Shown here one piece after another: positions 57,952 through 64,000 of a stretch of 64,000 nt of DNA (position 1 is the first letter of the stretch; each line of letters starts with the position of its first letter). The notes under the pieces were generated by a model that was given only the letters and a program-made list of their open reading frames with translations, made no database searches and was not told where the DNA came from. The stretch is from Adenophora triphylla var. japonica (Eukaryota > Streptophyta > Magnoliopsida > Asterales > Campanulaceae): contig JAFEMH010005415.1 of assembly GCA_022495995.1 (NCBI GenBank), positions 62,001 through 126,000 on the forward strand, given 5' to 3'. A program made the position numbers and the translations under genes.

Positions 57952-58043
57952 CTGAGAGATACAAGACGACAAATAAATGTTTAAGGCTTAAAAGTTAACT
58001 AGAAAAATTTAAGTGTTAGGAAAAGAGAGTAAAAGTATCTTAC
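57952..58043 (-). other. Predicted intron in the Tat-2 antisense gene
   Basis: Minus strand: CTTTCCCTT|GTAAGATAC ... TTGTATCTCTCAG|GCTAGC. 92 nt, GT-AG, good donor and pyrimidine-rich end. Upstream frame 58772-58044 is exactly 243 codons and the downstream frame resumes in phase 0. Same relative position as the Tat-1 intron 14015-14087. Confidence 0.7.
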
Positions 58044-58772
58044 AAGGGAAAGTTGGATTCCTGCGTGGTAAGTGGAATGGGCGGGGTGCTCTCCTTCGAC
58101 ATAAGCAACCTGGTCGGCATCACTTGCTCGCTTGAGAGCGGTGGAGTCTAGCAAACAGGGAACTGTGTCCAGTCGCTCTGTAATCAACCCCTTAAGCTTG
58201 GGGACTTCATTGGCTTCCCGGCAGAGAGCCACCATTCCTTCCTCGTTCGCGGGAATTTGGAATCCTTCTTCTAACCAGCTCGGTCGGCGGCGGGGATGAT
58301 GGCGAGAAGAGGAAGGACGATGTGGGGAAGAGGCTTGATCAGCGGTTGGCCCAGTTTCGTTGGCATGGGGGGAGAGCGGGATATCATTCACCGCAGGGCT
58401 TTCTACCCGAACCTCTTCAGCATTAGCTCCTTGATCTTCATGAGGAGCATCTATCTCAACCTCGCCTTGAGGCTCTTCTCCTTCTTCTTGGTTTTCTTTT
58501 TCTTCTTCATCTTCCAAGTTCAGAGATTCAGGAGGATTTGCTTGAGCTTGAGTGGAGGCGGAGGTTCGTTGTCGCTTAGGGTGTCTGGGATTGGTAGAAG
58601 GAGCCCTCCTGCGAGGATTTTCGGGAATAACCCGCTCATCCACTCCCGATGTCGCAATGGGAATGACTAAGTCAGAAGGTTGGGCTTTAAGGCTGGCATT
58701 TCTGGCCGCGGCCAAACGCTTTGCCTGCTGTTCTGAGGTGCCTTGAGCCAATCTTTTCTGATTCATACTCAT
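58044..58772 (-). CDS. Tat-2 antisense gene, middle exon
   Basis: 243 codons from MSMNQKRLAQ. A basic N-terminus with NLS-like clusters (RRRAPSTNPRHPKRQR), a Glu-rich acidic centre (EDEEEKENQEEGEEPQGE), a Ser/His/Arg stretch, and a conserved end (EVPKLKGLITERLDTVPCLL). It could start here as a separate frame or be joined to the upstream exon by a second candidate intron 58774-58861 (donor ATG|GTCC, acceptor GCAG|CATG), which would be in frame with the alternative upstream frame. Similar in composition to Tat-1 around 14400-14730. Confidence 0.6.
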
Positions 58773-60139
58773 GCTGCGATGAACTGAGAAGAAAAGTATA
58801 TTAAGAAATCAGCGACATTAAAGAAAGTCATAAGTAAAGAAAAGCAATAAGTGGAAAGGACCATACATAGAACTTCTCGCATTGCGCGACAAACATTCTG
58901 GCCATTCCCGCATATTGTGCATTCGGAGCTAAATTTAGCTCCTGAGTGAAGTTCCCATCCCGGCCAAGGAAAAGTATGCTCAACGGCCACCCTAGGAGGC
59001 AAGGGCAGGAAATTGTAAGAAAGCCCCACTTGGCTCAGTAGGGAGTCATCAGCTAGAATTTGCTGCCATGAGAAGCGAGGGGTTGAGGGATCGGCGGGAT
59101 TGTTGTCAGTAAGAAGCTTAACCATTTTTCCCTGCAATCTTTTCTCATCCTCGTCTAAGGACCATTTCTTATCAACTTTAGGGTGAATCCCCTCAAGATC
59201 AGTAGGGAGCGTCCAACCAACACGAGAAATTATGAATAGCGGGTTGCTCTGCCAGTTGTGAACTTTGGAAGGAAGAGGGGTTAGGATTTTGGGTTTCTTG
59301 AATTTTAGCGACATACGAAGTTCGTTTGTCTGCTTGTCTTTTTGTGCATAACCCGTAAACATGTCCATTAGGAGGTGAAGGGTGGGTTCCCACCTAAGTG
59401 CGCGACAAACAACTATAAAACAAGTCAGAACCCTTATGGCATTGGGATGGAGCTCGGCTATTGCCGCGTTAGCTTTGAAAAGGACCAGAGAGATGAAGGG
59501 GTCAACAGGAATCCTAAGGCCCGCTTCTAATTGTGACGGGAAAACCACTATACCATCTTGTCGCCGACGGATGGAGAGTAGCGACATGTCACCATCGTAG
59601 TTAGCTATATGGTAATTTAAGTGGTCTATATGGTATTGGGTATGAAAGGGGGTGATGTGAGAGTTTGTCAAAGGGTCGTTTCCCGCCAGGTTAGAAGTAG
59701 AGGGATTATTGGTTAAATTTGATTGTCCGCCAGCAGAAGTTGAGGCGCCAGGAGCTCCGAAGTTAGACATCTCACCTGAATCAGAAGAAGAGACAATTTG
59801 TTTATAACGAGATCTATTTACTAAGGATCTCGCAGCGAGAAAGTCAGTATCTGAACTATCAGAATAAGTAGGAGGACCATAAAAGCGACAAAGGTGTTCG
59901 CAGAGCTCACGAGGAGTGAAAAATATTTGGGACATGGGGGCTGAAGAATGAAGAAAACACTTGCCCCTAACCTCTACTGCGGCAATTACGGCGGGATCTA
60001 CCCTGCTGACTCTGAGACAGTTTACCAAATCATCTCGTGGGATTCTCGCCCAGATGCCCCTAGTCAAATAGTAAATACCCCCAGTCTTTTGACATTGGCC
60101 ATACCTAACTTTTCTAAGACAGTTCTTAAACCTAGCCAT
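58769..60139 (-). CDS. Tat-2 antisense gene, 5' exon (gypsy-type transposon domain)
   Basis: 456 codons from MARFKNCLRKVRYGQC. The central region VVFPSQLEAGLRIPVDPFIS through NAIRVLTCFIVVCRALRWEP resembles the Pfam 'putative gypsy type transposon' family and matches Tat-1 at 30300-30340 plus 15145-15000. Near 58975 the conserved reading moves to another frame (RDGNFTQELNLAPNAQYAGM), so one small indel probably lies there and the last about 70 residues of this frame are not authentic. Role unknown; such proteins have been suggested to be retroelement accessory factors. Confidence 0.7.
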   Translation of the reverse strand: MARFKNCLRKVRYGQCQKTGGIYYLTRGIWARIPRDDLVNCLRVSRVDPAVIAAVEVRGKCFLHSSAPMSQIFFTPRELCEHLCRFYGPPTYSDSSDTDFLAARSLVNRSRYKQIVSSSDSGEMSNFGAPGASTSAGGQSNLTNNPSTSNLAGNDPLTNSHITPFHTQYHIDHLNYHIANYDGDMSLLSIRRRQDGIVVFPSQLEAGLRIPVDPFISLVLFKANAAIAELHPNAIRVLTCFIVVCRALRWEPTLHLLMDMFTGYAQKDKQTNELRMSLKFKKPKILTPLPSKVHNWQSNPLFIISRVGWTLPTDLEGIHPKVDKKWSLDEDEKRLQGKMVKLLTDNNPADPSTPRFSWQQILADDSLLSQVGLSYNFLPLPPRVAVEHTFPWPGWELHSGAKFSSECTICGNGQNVCRAMREVLCMVLSTYCFSLLMTFFNVADFLIYFSSQFIAA

Positions 60140-60492
60140 GGCAGCGAGTAAAAACTTAAGAAAAACAAAGGAAACTGAAAATCAAAGAGAATACCTGGGA
60201 AATAAGAAGGGTCGTTGATGAAGTCAAAGATGGATTGCAAGTTCGTCGGAATGTTTAAGGTACAGCCAAAGGGTTTACGATCCAGGATGGATAGGTGGGT
60301 AGATCAAGCTAAAAAGCAGATGCTTGCAAATGATTTTCAGTGGGAAGCAGAGATCAAGTCAATGGAGGAAGGAGAAATGTAGGGGACGATGGTAAATCTG
60401 GTTCGCCGAAAAATTGGTGCGGTGACCGGAAATCGCCTGAGGAAGCAGAGGTAAGGAAGACGAAAAAAGATAAAAGTGAGGAGGGGGGAGGT
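60140..60492 (-). other. Tat-2 antisense leader, candidate 5' exon
   Basis: On the minus strand a donor TTCCCAG|GTATTCTC puts an intron start at 60194, and the sequence before it reads LNIPTNLQSIFDFINDPSYF in one frame. Either a 5' UTR intron or a further coding exon. Tat-1 has CAG|GTAT in its leader too. Confidence 0.4.
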
Positions 60493-60501
60493 TATTTATA
60501 A
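60493..60501 (-). promoter_or_regulatory. Candidate TATA box of the Tat-2 antisense gene
   Basis: TTATAAATA on the minus strand, about 358 bp before the antisense ATG and 271 bp from the 3' LTR. Confidence 0.5.
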
Positions 60502-60767
60502 GGGAAGGAATATCAAGGGGTTTTTTGAGGCCCCCCAAATTTTTGAAATTCCCCCCTAATTAATGATTTCAAAAATTCAAAAAGTCTTTTCAGATGTCAC
60601 TTCATAACCGCCTGATGGTTGAGTGGTTTTAAGCATGGCACGTGGCATACAGGTGTTAGGACCTTGGATATTTCGTAAATACGGCCGAAATTCATGCGGG
60701 AAGTAGCGAGAAGCCTAAATTTCTCGCCTGGAACATGAATGATCCAGGTCTCGAAATTGGGGGCTAC
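60502..60767 (+). other. Tat-2 pre-LTR region and PPT
   Basis: Ends with the purine tract GAAATTGGGGGCTAC next to the LTR. Confidence 0.7.
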
Positions 60768-61545
60768 TGAAGTGGTTATCGTAAATGGATTGGGCCTGAC
60801 CAGTTCAAAGGGTTCAATGGGCTTGGTGGACCAAATAACTTAGGATGGGCCCTAGAAATCAAGGAAGATAAATAATAATAACGATAAATAATATTCTGCC
60901 TAAAACGTGGCGAAATAGCGTAGCGTGGGGGATAGGTGCGACATATGGCGGAAATAGAGTGCAGGCGGGAAGCACATGTGGCGAGAAGACAACCTCGTAT
61001 TCCCCTGATTTTGGGTAGTAAAGGCATAATTTAGAATAAGTGACCAAATATACCTTGTCGCTTTAGAGGGTTTGTCGCCAGGCGACAAACGCAACTGGTA
61101 GGTAACAATTGATTGGGATGTTGACATGTGGCACCCCCCCCATAACGCACAACAGTGTAACATGATGGGATTGGTAGTACTTTTTACCAACTTTGAGGGT
61201 GGTTGACTGACAACGCGTGGGTGAGTGACACGTGTCCCTATGAAGCATGGCCTATGATTATGTTGTGATATAAATATGAGAAAGTCAGCATTATGTGGTA
61301 AGTTTTTATTCTCTCTCTAGACTCTCTCCTCCATTACTCTATCTCCATACTCTTTACTTGATCTGAGACTAGTTACTGATTCTCACGCCGGAGGGGTTTC
61401 ACCGGAGTCACCCCCGGTTTAGTTCGCCGTTGCTTGTGCGTGTGCAGGGCTTGAGGTGAGCCATTCCAAGAAGACCAGCCGGAGTATCCATTGGAGTAGC
61501 TGGAGATTCAGCTCCTGATCAACACCATTTTCCATGGTAGCATCA
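60768..61545 (+). repeat. Tat-2 3' LTR (778 bp)
   Basis: TGAAGTGG ... GTAGCATCA followed by TSD AAAAC (61546-61550). TATAAATA at 61269-61276, hairpin block from 61383, palindrome TTTGTCGCCAGGCGACAAA at 61071-61089. Confidence 0.92.
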
Positions 61546-61550
61546 AAAAC

Positions 61551-61750
61551 CTAGAAAAATGATTAGTGGTACAATGTCGTAACCTCAAGAGAAATTACAA
61601 GTACTCAAAAACAAGCCATCGTTTCCAGTATCTCAATTATTCATCAGTTGTAGCTCTAAGTTGTTCTTTTACTTTGTAATGCTAATAAAGATATTTCAAC
61701 AAGTTATAAGCTCACTAAGCATGCATCACCACAGTATGCATACTAAGCAA
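61551..61750. other. Sequence between Tat-2 and the next element
   Basis: No gene seen. It is the target flank of Tat-2 and may still be MADS intron 1. Confidence 0.45.
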
Positions 61751-62366
61751 ATGACTTGCAATCTTGCATTCCAATCCCCATGTCAACTAGGAGCGGGAGG
61801 ACATCTGTCTCTCTTTTGATGATGAATAAGAGTGATCACGAGTTGGAGTGATGTAAACAGAGGGTTATATGAGAATTGACCGAACGGAATTGAAACAAGA
61901 TGGGATTGAAACCCTATATGATGTAAAGAACAGAGGTTGAGATGGAACCGAACAAGAAACAACAAGATTCGATAGACAAGAAGAAAGCATCAGCCTCTCT
62001 TTTCTTTAATTCAATTCATCATCAAAAACTAACTTGTTTAAAACTCTAAAACATGTTTAAATACTCCTAAGTAAACCCTAAAAACGTTTTGGAATGGAAA
62101 GGACAAAAATACCCAACTTAAATGTTTTAATCAAACACCAGAAAAACACATCAGCAAAATAACGTCGCAGCTTCTCCCGTCAATGAGGCGCCCGTCCCTG
62201 CCTAGCTGAGGCGCCGGCCTCGCGCCCGTAAGCTTCGGCCTCGATTTCCTTCAAGTGAGGCGCGTGCCCGGCCTCCCATGGGAGGCTTGCTCGATCACGC
62301 CCTCGGTACGTAGCTTTCTCTGCCTATTTAATCGCCTCGCTTTGCCGCCGTCTCAGAATCGCATCA
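61750..62366 (-). repeat. 3' LTR of the chromovirus (left edge approximate)
   Basis: Begins on the minus strand after the PPT. Contains a GC-rich segment with GAGGCGCC-type words (62165-62290) in otherwise AT-rich sequence. The end is not determined because no second LTR is visible. Confidence 0.5.
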
Positions 62367-62392
62367 TTCACCTCCCCTTGAAGAAGTCTCGA

Positions 62393-63052
62393 TCACGAGT
62401 CGATACCAACAAGACGCTTCAACAGAAACCCCATCTTGCACAAGTGAGCCCAAAGTAATCCTCCAGCCTGAAAAATAACTCTCTTTCGATGTGTACTAAC
62501 TTGCTGCTTGGGCATGATGTTTCGCTTTGATGTGACATCAACAATAGGCCAACTGAGAAGTTGATGGTTAAGGGGAACAGAAGCCTTACCGGAGTCAAGA
62601 GTCTTTCGGTAGAGTGTAGGGTACAATGTGACCGTCACTCCATCTTTCGTAAAGGTATAAGTGTTCTTGTAGCCATCATGCTTAACCCTCATATCAAATA
62701 ACCACGGACGACCAAGCAATAAGTGACACGCAACCATCGACACTACATCGCACCATACATCATCCAAGTAACGTTTGCCAATGGAAAATTGCACCAAACA
62801 CAGCATGTTTACCTTCAATGCACTCCCCTCGCTTAACCAAGACAACTTGTAAGGTTGTGGGTGTTCTTTCGTCTTCAAGCTTAATTTCTCAACCATCTCA
62901 GTAGAAACGATGTTCTCAAAGCTACCACCATCAATGATTACGTTGCACACTTTCCCCATGACAGTGCACTTAGTACGAAAAATATTATGACGAAGCCACT
63001 CCTTGTCTTCCACATCAGTCACATTCAACACTTGTTGAACCACCAATGCCAC
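62393..63052 (-). pseudogene. Chromovirus protease, truncated pol
   Basis: Minus-strand frame with EWLRHNIFRTKCTVMGKVCN, active site VIIDGGSFENIVS, PYKLSWLSEGSALKV and CHLLLGRPWLFDMRVKHDG. The DGGS form replaces the commoner DSGS but is known in plant chromoviruses. About residue 190 (FQAGG) it leaves the family pattern and runs into a short tail next to the PPT, where the rest of pol has been deleted. It is separated from gag by one TGA. Confidence 0.8.
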
Positions 63053-63988
63053 TCATTGATCTGCAAACACTTCTTCCGTCTCACCACCTGAATCATCTGG
63101 TGCTTCATCATAAACTGGTGGACCATCCTCCACTAAAGCAGCAACATGTCGGTTGGGACACTCGGCCCTTAGATGACCAATCCCATGACATTTGAAGCAT
63201 CGAGTGGGCTTGTTACCCCTTGAAGCTTCTGAAACTGCACCAGATTTGTCTGATGGTGTATCTGGAACTGTTGGTGTAACCCCCTCAACCTTGCTAGGAC
63301 TTTCACTACTATGATTACCCGAAAAATTCTTGTGGTGCCAAACATTCCCACTCTTCTTTCGCTGTAACTGCTTTTCAACCTTTAAAGAAAGCCTACAAAC
63401 ATCATCATAAGTCCAGTATTGCTGCAGGTGGACCACATCTGAAATATCAGTACGCAATCCCCCATGAAAACGGGCTACTGTTTGCTCGTCCTCTTCTGCA
63501 ACATCACACTTCATCCACAAACGGTCGAATTCATTTATAAACTCCTCTATAGACATATCCCCCTGCCTCAAACTATGATAAGCAAGAAAAGAATCCTGTC
63601 TATAGTGTTCCGGAAGAAATTTTTGCCTTAACAATTTCTTCATCTTATCCCAAGATTGAACCTTGGATTTACCCTCTCTAACCCTTTGTTTATTAACATG
63701 CTCCCACCAAATCGAAGCATGTTTCTTCAATTTGATTGCTACCACTTTCACTTTAGTAGCATCTTTCATAGGTTTTAAATCAAAAATACGTTCAATAGTA
63801 TTTAACCAATCAATGAACTCGTCAGGATGAGTCTTACCTTCGAATTCCGGAATTTCGATCTTGACACCGATATCCTTCAAAGAATATTTCTCATACCAAT
63901 GCTGATGTCCACGATTTCTGGCAAAGGGATTGACTCCCTCGTGATACTCCTCACCCTCGGAAGAATTATCCGAATCAGAACCCATCAT
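63053..63988 (-). CDS. Chromovirus gag
   Basis: 311 codons. Gag domain IEIPEFEGKTHPDEFIDWLN, then WDKMKKLLRQKFLPEHYRQD and SIEEFINEFDRLWMKCDVAE. CCHC zinc knuckle CFKCHGIGHLRAEC near 63160-63200. Ends EEVFADQ then TGA (63055-63053). Forms particles and binds the RNA. Frame intact; the upstream end is at the window edge, so the start at 63988 may not be the true one. Confidence 0.85.
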   Translation of the reverse strand: MMGSDSDNSSEGEEYHEGVNPFARNRGHQHWYEKYSLKDIGVKIEIPEFEGKTHPDEFIDWLNTIERIFDLKPMKDATKVKVVAIKLKKHASIWWEHVNKQRVREGKSKVQSWDKMKKLLRQKFLPEHYRQDSFLAYHSLRQGDMSIEEFINEFDRLWMKCDVAEEDEQTVARFHGGLRTDISDVVHLQQYWTYDDVCRLSLKVEKQLQRKKSGNVWHHKNFSGNHSSESPSKVEGVTPTVPDTPSDKSGAVSEASRGNKPTRCFKCHGIGHLRAECPNRHVAALVEDGPPVYDEAPDDSGGETEEVFADQ

Positions 63989-64000
63989 CGGCGAAGTCCC

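Larger units (their letters stand above)
48042..61545 (+). mobile_element. Tat-2: full-length Ty3/gypsy Tat-lineage element
   Basis: 13.5 kb. LTRs at 48042-48815 and 60768-61545. TSD AAAAC at 48037-48041 and 61546-61550. Order: leader, gag, protease, RT, RNase H, second RNase H, integrase, tandem array, antisense gene, PPT, LTR. The LTRs differ by only about seven substitutions by eye, so insertion is recent, yet gag and RT hold many frameshifts. The 5' LTR end (48806-48830) does not match the 3' LTR end cleanly, so its boundary and the PBS are unsure. Confidence 0.9.
61750..64000 (-). mobile_element. Deleted chromovirus (Reina-like), 3' part in window
   Basis: Minus orientation: gag (63988-63053), protease (63052-62393), then directly the pol C-terminal tail, PPT (CAAGGGGAGGTGAA, complement of 62367-62380) and LTR starting TGATGCG at 62366. 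RT, RNase H and integrase are absent, so a deletion of several kilobases is inferred. The 5' LTR lies beyond the window. Confidence 0.75.

Overview
The window looks like nuclear DNA of a flowering plant, probably a eudicot (asterid-like at a guess). It is AT-rich and packed with nested LTR retrotransposons of plant lineages, Stowaway-type MITEs (CTCCCTCCGTCCC ends), a Helitron, a TRIM, and one MADS-box first exon with a plant splice donor. I see no bacterial-style operons, no rRNA, no complete tRNA gene and no CRISPR array. Apart from the MADS exon, essentially every coding-looking stretch belongs to a mobile element.

Layout. 1-1280: intergenic, a SINE-like fragment and a Stowaway MITE. 1281-3009: 3' end of a minus-strand element (LTR, PPT, coiled-coil/plant-transposon-protein ORF). 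3010-32431: one old Ty3/gypsy Tat-lineage element (Tat-1, plus strand, 5' truncated). It is opened up by three later insertions whose target-site duplications (TSDs) can be read: a 1705-bp solo LTR in gag-pol (TSD AAAGG), a 2.44-kb solo LTR (TSD about CCCCT), and a 15.1-kb LTR-int-LTR-int-LTR tandem of a Tekay-like element (TSD CTTAG). 32821-37136: a defective Copia element (minus) head-to-head with a TRIM, the pair bounded by TCCTC. 37406-38737: a PIF/Harbinger-like non-autonomous element (TSD TTA). 38779-42371: a Helitron. 42413-45772: MITEs and fold-back elements. 46244-46425: exon 1 of a SOC1/TM3-like MADS-box gene, whose first intron carries MITEs, a TA microsatellite and, if the gene is intact, a 13.5-kb Tat element (Tat-2, 48042-61545, TSD AAAAC). 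61750-64000: a deleted chromovirus (Reina-like) on the minus strand.

The most interesting object is a gene carried antisense between pol and the 3' LTR in both Tat elements. In each copy I can trace a minus-strand TATA box at nearly the same distance from the 3' LTR (263 and 271 bp), a CAG|GTAT splice donor in the leader, a start beginning M-A-R, a domain resembling the Pfam 'putative gypsy type transposon' family, and a phase-0 GT-AG intron at the equivalent place, just before a long coiled coil. In Tat-2 the sense gag-pol is shattered by frameshifts while the antisense gene is largely open. Antisense ORFs are already known in Tat elements (for example Grande and Retand); the conserved spliced architecture is the part worth testing.

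Other points: a GC-rich palindromic 11-mer (CACGA[C/G]TCGTG) clustered inside LTRs of unrelated families; a hairpin-unit satellite in the Tat-2 3' region; an apparent composite Copia+TRIM integration; and a dense DNA-transposon island confined to the MADS gene neighbourhood, in contrast to the LTR-element sea on either side. All lineage names are by motif recognition only; no database search was possible.
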